Source: Echria macrotheca (lineage: Eukaryota > Ascomycota > Sordariomycetes > Sordariales > Schizotheciaceae). Taken from it: a stretch of 64,000 nucleotides of DNA. A program made the translations under genes and the position numbers. Positions 24,168 through 34,436 of this stretch are shown in pieces (the first letter of the stretch is position 1; every line of letters starts with the position of its first letter). Where the stretch lies: NCBI GenBank assembly GCA_030411725.1, contig MU839836.1, positions 434,001 through 498,000 of the forward strand, written 5' to 3'. The notes below the pieces were generated by a model. It did not search any database. It worked only from the letters and a program-made list of their open reading frames with translations, and was not told where the DNA came from.

Positions 24168-25648
24168 CTACAGCCGCCCCTGAAATCTCTGCTCCAGCCT
24201 CTCCTTGGTGACCCTAAAGACCGAGGGGAACCACGACGCCAGCTCGTCGCCGTCTCGGCCTTCCATCATCTCCACCAGGCCCTTGGAGCTCATCCAGCAC
24301 AGCACCATGCCGTGCCCCTGAAAGCTGCAGCTCACCCACAGCCCGGGGCGGCCCGGCATCTCACCGACAAACGGGAACCCGTCAGGACTGTGACCCATGA
24401 TGCCTGTCCATTCTCTGCGTATCCGCCCGGCTGGGTCGTCCTCGCCCCAGTCGGGCCCAAAGTAGCGCGGTGTCGTATCCCTCAGGTATTTGCTGATCGT
24501 TTCGTTGAGCGTGGTGTCGTCCGTGGTCCCAAACTCGTCCAGTTCGTCGTCGGGGGCTCGCACCAACCCTCCGCCCATGATGATGTCGCCCTCGAACTTG
24601 GACCCCTTTGGCCGGGGGACCATGTACTCGTAGCCCTTCTCGTAGATGAAGCTATACGTCGTCGGCAGGCAGCCTCGCTCGGGCAGTGCCGTTCCCGGCC
24701 GGTGCGCCGTGATCTGGCCTCGGAAGGGCACCAGCACCCCCTGGAATTCAGGCACTAAAGCGGCCGTGTACCCGTTCGTGGCTAGCACTACCCGGTTGGA
24801 AATAATCCGGCCTCGCGGCGTGTTGATGGCCCACTTTCCGTCCTGTTGCCGTACCAGCTCCGTAGCTGGAGTACCAGTCTGCAGATTCAGGCCTCGGTCG
24901 AGACACATCTTGAGCACGCCCACGGTGAACAGATAGCCCGATATGCTGCCGGCGAAGTAGCCCACCCCTCCGCACACCTTCTCCGTCTTGCCGGCAAAGA
25001 CGCCGTCGTGCACGTAGAACTTCTCGCGCATCTCGTCCGTCGAGTAGAGGGCGTACTCGGCCGCCGGATCGCCTTCGCCCAACGCCTCCCGCATGGCCGC
25101 CACCGAGACCTTGGCTTCTTCCCACTGGACCGGGTCATAGACAACATCGACTGTGTCGCAGGCGTTGAGGTCGCAGGGGATCGAGTGGTCACGTGCGAAC
25201 GCATGCACGGCCAGAATGTTGGCCAGCTCGAGCCGGGCGATTTGGCAGGCCATCTCGACGCCATACTTGGCCGCGTGGGCGGGGAAGGAGCGGTAGGACG
25301 CCGCCTTGGTGTGGCCTCCTGTGTGTTGTCAGTCTTCTTAGTACAGAGGGTGGTATCACGAGGAGCTGTGAACGGGTGGAAGTTACCATTCCGGCCTGTC
25401 GCGCCGGAGCACGCCTGGCGGGCTTCGAGCATGACTACCGACTGGGACTTTAGCGGGTTTAACTGCAGCAGGTGCCAGGCCGTCGCGGCACCTGTTATAC
25501 CGCTTCCGATGATGACGGTGTCGGCGGTCGGTGGGAGGACCGGTGTCGAGCGGAGATCGGCGATGGAGGCATCGGGCGGGTCTTGCCAGTAGCTCGTCGT
25601 TGGGTTGTCGCGGGGAAGCGTAACGGGGATGCGGGCTCTTTCGTCCAT
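24168..25648 (-). CDS. FAD-dependent oxidoreductase (DAO family)
   Basis: Two exons, 25387-25648 and 24168-25318, encode 470 aa. The dinucleotide-binding motif GSGITG is at 48-53, within TVIIGSGITGAATAWHL. The splice junction rebuilds GATGRNGGHTK, the hallmark of the DAO/DadA-like family that oxidises amino acids or amines with FAD. VVLATNGYTAALVPEF (about 255-270) is the second FAD-contact segment. Near the C-terminus, GIMGHSPDGFPFVGEMPG is the conserved FAD/substrate-loop region and GHGMVLCWMSSKGL closes the fold. There is no signal peptide and no C-terminal SKL, so a cytosolic location is likely. The substrate cannot be read; glycine/sarcosine-type or other secondary amines are typical. 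Start: the first ATG of the frame before DERARIP. Confidence 0.9.
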
Positions 25649-26299
25649 GATTCGTTCTGTCTCGAAGAATTGTCTGCCGCAGGAATATGAAGGTGGAATT
25701 CTGGCGGTTTGTTGTGAAGAGAGGTCTGGATTCGAATCTGCAAGAAGTGTACGGCGTTTAAGCTCCGATAGGTACCTAACGTGGTGGTGATGCAGATTTG
25801 TCTTTTTGGGCTGACAGCTGCAGACAGCAGTCGAGTGATATTGGCCTGTCACACCCGCCCCTGCATGAGAGCAAGACGCTATCGGGCTTCATATCGATAT
25901 GGAAATCCGGAAAGTATACTGTTGAGAGAACCACGAGGATGCAGTCACTCAATGTCTTTTTCTCTGGCTGGTGTCTGTTCGGGGTATTTCCCCCTTTTGA
26001 TACGGTTTTCTCCACTGGAGCCTGAGGTCTAAACAAAGCCATTGCCAACTCCTTCAGCAGTACCGGAGACCTAGGTACGCATCACCTAATCATAAAGAAA
26101 CCAGAAAATTCATGAAATACAAGATTAAGAGGGGAAGAATCGGATGAGATCAAACCAGCCCCACATCCAGACCGAAAACGGAGAAGGGCTTCATCGCTTT
26201 GCACACAGTGTGAGCGGATGACTCACGCGCTCCAACACTAAATATATACCACGCATGCTAGTAATTTACACATCAGTCATCGGACAAAGAAAGAATAAA
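25649..26299. other. Oxidase promoter and tRNA 5' flank
   Basis: No gene supported. A partial TACCTAGGTA-type site (ACCTAGGTA) lies at about 26069-26077. Sequence before the tRNA is A-rich. Confidence 0.4.
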
Positions 26300-26371
26300 A
26301 GCTTCATGGCGCAGCGGAAGCGCGCCGGGCTCATAACCCGGAGGTCACTCGATCGAAACGAGTTGAAGCTA
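26300..26371 (+). tRNA. Initiator tRNA-Met (CAU)
   Basis: A 72-nt cloverleaf with no intron. The acceptor AGCTTCA (26300-26306) pairs with TGAAGCT (26364-26370) and A is the discriminator. The anticodon stem CCGGG/CCCGG surrounds CTCATAA, giving anticodon CAU. Initiator marks are the A1:U72 pair, three consecutive G:C pairs at the base of the anticodon stem, and an AUCGAAA T-loop in place of TTCGA. A T-rich stop (26373-26385) follows. Confidence 0.95.
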
Positions 26372-26372
26372 C

Positions 26373-26385
26373 TTTCTCTTTTTTT
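26373..26385 (+). terminator. RNA polymerase III T-run terminator
   Basis: TTTCTCTTTTTTT directly follows the discriminator base of the initiator tRNA. Confidence 0.75.
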
Positions 26386-26810
26386 GTTTTGGGGCAAATC
26401 TCTAGAAGTCTTGCTTTGCGGGTAGGGGGTAGGGACGATTTCACCATTGCTAGCGACGCCTCCTTTGAGATAACAAACTCGACCGCAAGAGCTCACAAGC
26501 CTGGATACAGCGTAGCATAGAGTTGTGACGCTGGTCATTACTTATTTGTAAGTCGGTTAACTGTTGGATCACGATCCGACTCGGGAAGACTTGATGGTGT
26601 TGTTGTTGGAGAGGGAGTTGGGATATTTGACCTGTCGCTATGGTGGTTAAGGTACAGGGGTTGTCCGAAGGGATTCCGCCAGAGTGTTCAAGTTGTGTTG
26701 GAAAACGCTTGAATAACCAAGGCCCTGAATGGCGACATCTCATCATGCCGTACCATAAGACTTGTCGTCGAAGACACGTGACATAAGCCAAGTAGTCCAA
26801 TGATTGCCTG
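26386..26810. other. Intergenic, no gene seen
   Basis: 3' flank of the HeLo-like/GTPase gene; a 116-codon minus-strand frame at 26450-26800 has no recognisable content. Confidence 0.4.
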
Positions 26811-29082
26811 TCACTCCCACGAGGTTATGGCTACTGTGATAGCAGCGAACCAAAGAGCCCCCTGAGCCGGGACTTCATGCCACTTAGTGAGTATCAATTT
26901 CGGGAAGGAGAAGCAGTGTTGCCGCTGGTGGTGTGGGGGACTCACACTCAAGCCATTCAGCCTTTTCAACTGCTGCCTCCGTGTCTCAAGACGTTTCTCC
27001 ATCATCCACTTTTCCAAACTCCATTCTTCAAACCTTTCTTGCGCTTCCCGATCACCATACCATCCACTGTCCCACGGACGTTCGTGCTCGTGTCGTACTA
27101 AGGTTTCTCGAAGTTCCTTGACGGATTCCTCAAGTTGTCTCCTTAGTTCTTTCCCGGCAGGCATCGTGGAGAGGCGTTCAGGGGCCCGCCTCAGTTCCGT
27201 TTGCAGAAGAAGCTCTAGCCTACCTCCTCGGTCGGCAGACTGTACGACGTGACTGATAATTCTGTGAGCCGACTCGCTAGTATTCATGTGCCGTTCGACC
27301 TGAGCGCCTCGGGAACACAGATGCTCCCACATTACGCTGACACTGGACTCTGGCATCTCGAAAGCCGTGTCCTTGACCGCATCCCACATCGTTGTAGCAA
27401 TTACAACCCTCTTCCAGACGTCCACACCGAAAAGCATTTCGAGGAGACGCACGCGTCTTCGTTCTGCCCCATTAGCTCTATGCAGACTGATAGGCTCGAA
27501 TAATACCAGCCCGTCAAGCAGCGGTCTCGTCCCGAACCCCCTCTCATTCATCCAAATGGCGATACTCTCGACAATTTCTGTATTGGATAGTATATCATGG
27601 TCGAAGCCGGGCGTGTCGATGAGGTGGATTTCGCGTCCCTCAAAACAAAAGCTGATCATCTGAACATCGCATGTGCCTGTGAGGTTTAACTCGCACTTAA
27701 CCCTTGAACACTGGTAGTTTGGTCCTTCTTACGCGGATAATACACTCACAAGCTTCGATGCCGTGCCCTATCCGTAAATCGGTCCTACCCGACGCATGGG
27801 CAGCAAAGGTCGTTTTGCCAGCCCCCGTCACACCGAGCAAGGCGATGCTAGTCACAAGAGATTAGCACCCATTTCAACTTCGCCTTACTGCCAAAAAAGG
27901 ACTTACGTGACTGGGCCAAGATTTTGACTGCTTTCACCAGCAACCACCCGTCCCGTGCCTGATTCTTTCAGTGCGAGCGAGGGACTTCCTGGCAGGGATC
28001 CCGTCGTCACCTCAGTTGCTGTGTTGCGAAACCTTGCCGGGGACACGACCGGGGCCTGCGGTGTAGAGCCTGCGAGACTGGGTTGAAGCTTCGCCGGACC
28101 TGATGGTTTCTCGACCGGGGAGTCTGTAATGGTCAGTACGCTCGATTCTGCCAAAGAATATTGAAGACTAGGTATGCATACCTTTGGGGGACATATTTGG
28201 CGGCTCAATTATCACCACCGGCGTAGGGGGCCCAGTACTATTCGCCGCTGTGATCAAAGCTTTCTGTCCCTCCGCATCGACAACTCGTCTATGGCTGTCG
28301 TTGCTTGAGCCGTCTGGTTGAACTGATGTCTCCAAAGGGGCTTCGCCAGATTGGGGCGTCCTGCTCTCTAACTCTTGGAGGCTGTCGGAACTTGATTTCG
28401 GCGAAGGCTTGGGCGAAGGTTTCGGCGTGTGATTCCCGCCGTCCGAGCTCCATTCGACGTCGTTGCAAATGGTTTCAGCATACGAGCTAAGGCTGTCGAT
28501 GTAGTCTCGTATATAATCGTGCCCGCTCACCGACAGCTCGTCCGTCCTGGCGACCATGACTTGTATTTTCTCTAGCCGAGCCATGACTTCGGGCAATTGG
28601 CTGGTGTCTTGCTTAATGGTCTTGACCGCGCCGCGGACGGCCGCCGTGTCCTCCTGGATTCTCTTGGAAAGCGAGATAGAAAGGAGGTCGAGCATGAGGC
28701 TTAATGCCCCGCGATGGGTCTCGAGCGAAGTGCGTAGTACGACCATGTCGTCCTTCCCAAACATGACCCACTTGGCAGGGCCGGCCGTACCAGTGTACTT
28801 GTTGAGAACGGTGTCGATGTTGCCGAGGATGGCAAGGCAGTTCATGAGAAGGGTCGAGACTCGGTTGCGAAGGGGTTCGGGGAGGGTCTGGTTGTTATTG
28901 ACATTAGCATCGTCACGCAGCAGCTCGATGACAAGTTGAAGCTCTGATAGTTCCTCCAAAATGCATGCAAGATCGGCTTGCGCATCGCGGTAGCTGCGGA
29001 TGAAGGCCACGATTTTGGCCGACGTGCCGCCCACAGCGCCCAGCAACCCGACGCAGGCTGCTGTGATGCTCAACGGGTCCAT
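26811..29082 (-). CDS. HeLo-like N-terminal domain fused to a P-loop GTPase
   Basis: Four exons, 28182-29082, 27907-28123, 27750-27847 and 26811-27676, give 693 aa. The N-terminus MDPLSITAACVGLLGAVG with following helices (1 to about 200) is the HeLo-like/STAND N-terminal signalling type found in fungal NLR-like proteins. A Pro/Ser-rich linker (about 215-370) leads to a G domain: P-loop GVTGAGKTT at 378-386, a Thr-rich switch region, G3 motif DTPGFD at 426-431, and ATTMWDAV as the likely G4 equivalent, as in AIG1/GIMAP-like fungal GTPases. A charged coiled coil (about 575-640) and a hydrophobic end, ALWFAAITVAITSWE, follow. The junctions rebuild the P-loop region exactly. There is no NACHT, ankyrin or WD repeat. 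A membrane-acting immune-like or cell-death effector is inference. Confidence 0.85.
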
Positions 29083-29459
29083 ATCGCCTGTATTTTGGTA
29101 GAATCGGAAATTGGCATGAGAAAGGGTGGTCGAAACCGCGAGTGGCAGAGATTGGAGTCTGAAGTTTGAAGTTTCTCAGGTTGTTGGGCAGCGGCGTTTC
29201 CTCGGGTTGGGTTGAAGCGTCGAAGCTGAATGGACCAGAAAATGCCACAACATGTTGCCAGAAGAAGCTAGTGTGCTTCGTGACTGGGGAAGGCACACCC
29301 AGAGAGCCAATTAGTGGTGCTGTTGTCGATCTGGAAAGATAAGGTAGCGAACACTATATTCAACAAGGCCAGGATATTACGTGCCCGAAGATTATGTTTC
29401 ACCAAGCTCTAGGCCCGATACTCACCCACCCGCTTGTTCTGTCAGAATTCCGACATGAG
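29083..29459. other. Promoter of the HeLo-like/GTPase gene
   Basis: No gene supported. This separates the tail of the F-box-like gene from the start of the HeLo-like/GTPase gene. Confidence 0.4.
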
Positions 29460-30206
29460 CTAGACCTCATACCCGATATCTGCCTCCTCGGCAGTAAAAG
29501 CAACCTCGCCATCAACCAATGGATCCGCCTGCTGCGACCACCCAACTGTCCTCATCCACGGCACTAGCGAATCCCCCTCGTCGTCGTCCACTCCATCAGC
29601 CTCCCCATCCTCGTCCACCCACATCCACCCTCTCGAAGCTCCAACAGTATCCCCAGCATCCACGTCATCAAGCTCAAAAAAATCCCCTCGTCGCCAGGCC
29701 CTCTTCCTCTCCCTTGCCCTACGCCATCGCATTTCCAATGCGTTCCTCAACCGCTCCTCAGCCATCCGCTTTTCAAAAACTACACACCCCTCGCACCCCT
29801 CACCCTCCTCCTTCAGCTCCAAACAAACAATACACCTCTCCAGCCTCGCCCACCGCCCCGCCGCCTCGGCGTCTCTGTCCGGTCCGTAAAACCGCCACAA
29901 ACAATTCCTACACCTCCGTCGCCACCCCATTTCCTCTGGATAGGAAAGTTGATTCGCAGAGAACTTGGACAGATCCCGCACACGCCAGCAGCCGTGGCAA
30001 ATCCGCGGGTTCCACCACCGCTGGGACTCCAAGAGGAAGGAAAGCCGGTCGCGGACGAAGCAGACTTTATCGAGAAGGGAGCCGTGTGCGGACGGGTCGG
30101 CGACGGACGCGCGAAGGGTCCAGCTCGTTACCGCGAGGCGGATGCGGGAGAGATAAGGAAGGGAGTGAAGGATACGGTGCAGGACGGGAGGGGGGAGGGA
30201 TTCCAT
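29460..30206 (-). CDS. F-box-like protein, copy 1
   Basis: One exon; starting at the Met of MESLPPPVLHRILHSLPYLS it encodes 248 aa. That N-terminus reads as a fungal F-box (LPPPVLHRIL..LPYLSRIRLAVTS), which would link a target to SCF ubiquitin ligases. A Cys pattern follows: CHGCW then CRNC and CIVCLELKEEGEGCEGC, probably metal-binding, then a basic helix and an acidic tail. The frame stays open to an ATG at 30317 (285 aa), but the extra residues look like translated leader. The upstream neighbour on the same strand has the same layout. A joint gene is also possible: GTAATC..TCTAG signals between 30412 and 30310 would join them in frame. I prefer two tandem genes. Confidence 0.6.
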   Translation of the reverse strand: MESLPPPVLHRILHSLPYLSRIRLAVTSWTLRASVADPSAHGSLLDKVCFVRDRLSFLLESQRWWNPRICHGCWRVRDLSKFSANQLSYPEEMGWRRRCRNCLWRFYGPDRDAEAAGRWARLERCIVCLELKEEGEGCEGCVVFEKRMAEERLRNALEMRWRRARERKRAWRRGDFFELDDVDAGDTVGASRGWMWVDEDGEADGVDDDEGDSLVPWMRTVGWSQQADPLVDGEVAFTAEEADIGYEV

Positions 30207-30411
30207 TGGCGACAGAGCAGTTGGGGGGACGCCGTTCTCTGGGGGAACGATGGGGTTGCAGAGGATGCCGAGAGGGAAGAGGATGGCGCAGCGGGTGGGT
30301 TTTGGGTTCCTAGACATGTTGATCGAGAGAGCGCATTAGCAAGGGGCGGGACTTGGGGGGAGTAAGGGAGGAGGAAGGAAGAACAGAGAGAAGGAAAGGG
30401 GGGGACGCTGA

Positions 30412-31134
30412 TTACCACTCGCCGCATTGCCAACACCCCCAGAGCCAGCGCCCGCCCATCTTCCACGGCCTGCTCATGAAACCATCCCGTTCTCGCTCCT
30501 CTCTACTCCTCCACCCCCTTGTTCTCTTCTTATACGCTTCCCAATTTATACCCTTACTACCCCTTTCTTTCCAAGCGTCCACCAACCTGCTGCCATAGCC
30601 ATCACCTCCTCGCACCCCGACAACCTTACCAACACCAACACCAACACCACCACCACCACCACCGCCACACATCCCATCACCGTCCACCGCATCTTGACAC
30701 CTCCCCAAAAAATACTCACGACACCCCCCCATCCCGCACTCAACGCACCATCGCATCCCGCCCTCCCGTCCCCGTCTCACCCTCCCAACAAATTCATCTC
30801 GCTGTTTAAACTCCCAGCACCAAAAACAAACATACATACCACCCTGCTCCTCCTTGTATCTCCTATATCCCGATTCAATTTCTAGATAGAACGCCTTCCT
30901 TGCCGCGAGGGGGAAGAGGGAGGGTGCTGCATGGCTCGTGTTGTATAGCTTCCGGGAGAGGCGGGGGAGGATTAGAAGGGCTGTTTTGTAGTCTGTTTGG
31001 GTTGTTATTCGGGATAGGAGTTCTGGGGGGAGGCGTTCGAGGCGTGCTTGCGATGGGGAGCGGGGGTTGGTCGGGTTGTTGTGGGGGGTTGCTTGTGCTT
31101 GGGTGGTTGGCGGTGATGAGGGTGGTGAGGCCAT
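30412..31134 (-). CDS. F-box-like protein, copy 2
   Basis: One exon, 240 aa. After a Pro/Thr/Asn-rich start comes an F-box-like stretch, LERLPPELLSRI..TALLILPRLSRKLY (about 32-66). CFWCWEF and CVECGMGGC then give the same C-x2-C pairs as in the neighbouring copy. A Gly-rich run (about 150-170) is encoded by CCA/CAC-type microsatellite DNA at about 30630-30665. The end is Trp/Arg-rich (RPWKMGGRWLWGCWQCGEW). F-box proteins recruit substrates to SCF ligases; no target domain is recognisable here. It ends about 200 bp before the copy 1 start used here. Confidence 0.6.
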   Translation of the reverse strand: MASPPSSPPTTQAQATPHNNPTNPRSPSQARLERLPPELLSRITTQTDYKTALLILPRLSRKLYNTSHAAPSLFPLAARKAFYLEIESGYRRYKEEQGGMYVCFWCWEFKQRDEFVGRVRRGREGGMRWCVECGMGGCREYFLGRCQDAVDGDGMCGGGGGGGVGVGVGKVVGVRGGDGYGSRLVDAWKERGSKGINWEAYKKRTRGWRSREERERDGFMSRPWKMGGRWLWGCWQCGEW

Positions 31135-31825
31135 CTCTCTCTCTCTCGGTGGTGAAAGTCCAAGGTTCGTTTATTAACGCTATGGTCTCTTTCCTTTTCA
31201 TCGAAAAAAACCAATTGTTTTCTGACGCCAACCAACCTGCTCGAGAGGGGTCATTTACTGAGAGGCTGTTGCGGGGGTAGGTGGTCGGGTTGTTAAATTT
31301 ATGGTTTATGAACAGCGGGACTGGTAGGTAGGTGGTGAGTTTTGTTGGACGGAGTGGGTGAGAGGCTGGCGGTGCTGCTGGCTAGGAAGGTAGGCACGGG
31401 GGTGCGAAGACGGAGTCAAAACCGGGATCATGCAATGATATATGTCCCAACAGCCCATGTTGTACTGGCGTGCGAATACAGGAGTTAAAATCCTAGCCGA
31501 GCAGCATAGGTACACAAAACAGGATCTCATGATCAAGAATATATTCCAAGTTTGTTGGCCAGAGGATTCGGCCTGACAATTTGTCGAGTTTTGACTCACC
31601 CGGTCTGGTCTGTGCCGTCCGATGCCACACCGAACTCAGCGGCACAGTCTAGATCCTACACGTGTACAAACAGGTTCAACTTGCATCAGGTATTAGCATA
31701 TATGGCAAGTAATATATCGAGTTCACCTAGATCTTCCAAACAATAGGTTGGTATAATCGCCGTCACAACCCCGAACGCATCCAACGCACCATTTACACCC
31801 GAGTCCATATCACCCCCAACAGAAA
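31135..31825. other. Intergenic, no gene seen
   Basis: Region between the F-box-like gene start and the 3' end of the nucleoside hydrolase. A CT microsatellite lies near 31135-31146. No gene supported. Confidence 0.4.
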
Positions 31826-33130
31826 TCAAAAATCCGCACAAGTCTTGGGATACTGAATAGACGCCTTGAAAATATCCGGCAGCGCCGTCTCGTTCACCTT
31901 GGTGATATACCGCACCTTGCGCAAGCCCGGCGGCATCAGCGCAGCCTGGTAGGGCCGGATATATCCGTAGTAGGGCGAGTGGTACTGCGTATCCACGTCG
32001 GCGTAGACTTTTTAGGTTTGTTGGTCAGCGCATCATATCATTACTAATCTCATAAAAAAGGGGGGGCAGGCAACATACACTCAATCGACTCGGTAACGAT
32101 GGACGGGTCCACCATGATAGCCGCGGCCGTCTCGTCCCAAAAGGGCAGAAAGGTAGGGTAGTACAGTTTCGTGAGGACACTGAACGGGTTCACCACGTCG
32201 CCGACGTCGGCGAGATAGTCAACCGTGGGCGTGAGCACGTTGGCGACGTTGCCGACGATGGTGATGTTGGGGAAATCGGCCGTCAGTGCGATCCTCGCGG
32301 CCTCGGGATCGATAACCAAGTTGATCTTTTTTTTTTTTGGTCAGTCTTCATCTTCTCCTCTCTCTCTCCTCAAATCAAAAGAGACTTACATCCGAAACCA
32401 AATCAGCCTGCAACACATCCCCCGTAGTCTGCTCAATCATGCGATCGATATACCCGCCCATAATATAAAGTCCCGCCGTATTCTTCGCAAAATCCGGATC
32501 CATCCTCACCGCCAGCGCGATATTGGTCAGCGCGCCCCCCGAATAAATCACCACTTCCCCCGGATATTTTCTGGCTTGCTCGACCATGAACATGGCAGCC
32601 GTCGTGTCCGCAGCAAACGACACGTTCGGATACGCATAGCCCGGCTTCTCGAATGCTTCCTTCACAATCCGGCCCGGATCGCCGCTGGTCGGGTCGTTCC
32701 CCAGGACTTTTTCCGACGTCTCGTTGTACTTTGCGAACACGCCCTCCCACGGCAGCACGCCGTGCAGCAGCTCGTACGTCTGGAAGAGGTGCTCGTTTTG
32801 GAGCAGCGGCAAATCGGCGCCGCGGTAGACGGGTATGCAGTCTGACAGCGCGCCGAGTTCTAGGCTTGCGAGCGCGTGTAGGCCGCCTTGGAGGGCCCAG
32901 CTGTTGGCTGTGTCGGATAGCAAACCTAGGATGGTCCAGTTGTAGTACAGGGGCACTAGGTAGGTTACGAAGCCTGTGATGCCCCAGTCGTTGTCCATGA
33001 TTACTTTGGGCGACGAGTCCCACCGCTTGGAGATTGGGGAGGAGGTGCTGTCATGGCGCTGCTGGTGTTGTCCGAGGGGGATGGAGAGGGACGATGAGAC
33101 AAAAAATCCGAGGGTCAAAAGGGAGCGCAT
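31826..33130 (-). CDS. Secreted inosine-uridine preferring nucleoside hydrolase-like protein
   Basis: Three exons, 32390-33130, 32079-32325 and 31826-32007, give 389 aa. A signal peptide (MRSLLTLGFFVSSSLSIPLG) indicates secretion, so the enzyme would split nucleosides outside the cell for purine/pyrimidine salvage. The first strand ends VIMDNDWG (Asp46, Asp48), where the family normally has a calcium-binding DTDxxxDD; the last acidic pair is not present. VIYSGGALTNIALAV is the conserved GPLTNIA-type motif. After the first intron comes INLVIDPEAA, and FWDETAAAIMVDPSI is the late catalytic region with the last Asp. Sequons at NWT, NET and NVS fit an extracellular location. Last junction: ESIE-F-YADVDT. 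It may have changed substrate or metal use. Confidence 0.85.
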
Positions 33131-34436
33131 TTTTTTTTTTCAGTCTGTTAACTGTATCGATAAATCAAAACCTGTCCCTCCTCCCTCCCTGGAAACACAG
33201 GTTCCCCAAGTATATGTATCTCTGATCAGGAAATCTCTCAGGAACGCATGCGTCATTCTCTAGTTGCTCCCCTTCCCGCCCCGCCTTGATTTCTGGCTGA
33301 GCTTCCGCATCGCGAGGTGGGGGGTGCGACATATTCAGCTAGCTCGTGCAGGTGCTGGATGCGTGGATGCAGCGGGAGGATTGCGGATGGGGTTGATAAG
33401 AAGATAAGCCGGGCACCCAGTATGCGAGAGATGCCCGGAAAGAATGCGAGATAGTCTAGCTCTTGGGATTCCATGTCGTAATCTACTCGGTCTGGCCATT
33501 CCGGGCCGTCTTGTCGGTCGCGCGGTGTCTATTAGGCCGAGTTGCGCTGTACGGCACAGTGCCCTTGAGGCTTGGCGTAAGCTGTTCATCGGACATCGCC
33601 GACGGGAGTGATCGGCAGGTGCGGAGGCAGGAGGTTGGGAGGGACGGGTTATTGGGTATTTCTCTAGGTACCTAGGCAGAACTGTCTTGGCTTTGACTTT
33701 GTTTCATTAGTGTAGACCTGCGATGTAGTCCGAGGTGAATAAGCTTACCTACACAAGGTATTTTTGTGGGACTTGGACCCGTGGATATAGATGATCATAA
33801 AGCACACCAAGCTGCCGGGTCTGGTCACTCTGCTATTCCCGTACGGCCCGTACAGCGTCGGAATTGAGGATTCAGGCAGGTACTATGTATGCACCATGCT
33901 TGGCGCCACTTGTAAATGGCACTGGCAGCGTTGGTTTCAAACGAACAACGGGAACAGTTACCACAGCCCATCATTCATCTTGCGTTAATCAAGAATCAGA
34001 GAAACGCGGCGTATAAGATTCTGGATCTTCGTCAGTGACTTAGTAACACCAAAATGCTATTCACCATGATCGGGTAAAACTGCCATCACCGTCTCATCAC
34101 CGTGTTTGAACTCACCTCCTGCGGCCCCCTTTTCCAAGTTGGGTTCTAGCCCAATGAGCTCCGTAGAAATCCCATACTCATGACGTGTATCTCGGCCCGT
34201 GACGCCACTTGAATAGCTCGGGCCGTAGATACTTACCTATGGAATGCTGCTGCCTTCGCCGTCCTTCTTTGTTCACCTCGCCGACCAGCGAACCCACCGT
34301 TCCGGCCCCGTGGGACTACATCGCCACCCGTCTTTGTTCCTTCCCACAATTTTATCCCGCAAATGTCCTCGGTTCCATTCCCTCGGATCCCTCCATCCAT
34401 CCCCACAACCTCATCTGCCAAGAACTATCAAAAACC
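33131..34436. other. Divergent promoter region, no gene seen
   Basis: Lies between the nucleoside hydrolase (minus) and the second methyltransferase (plus). Contains AGGTACCTAGG-type sequence near 33665. Only short overlapping frames occur. The frame open upstream of 34437 has no family content. Confidence 0.45.
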
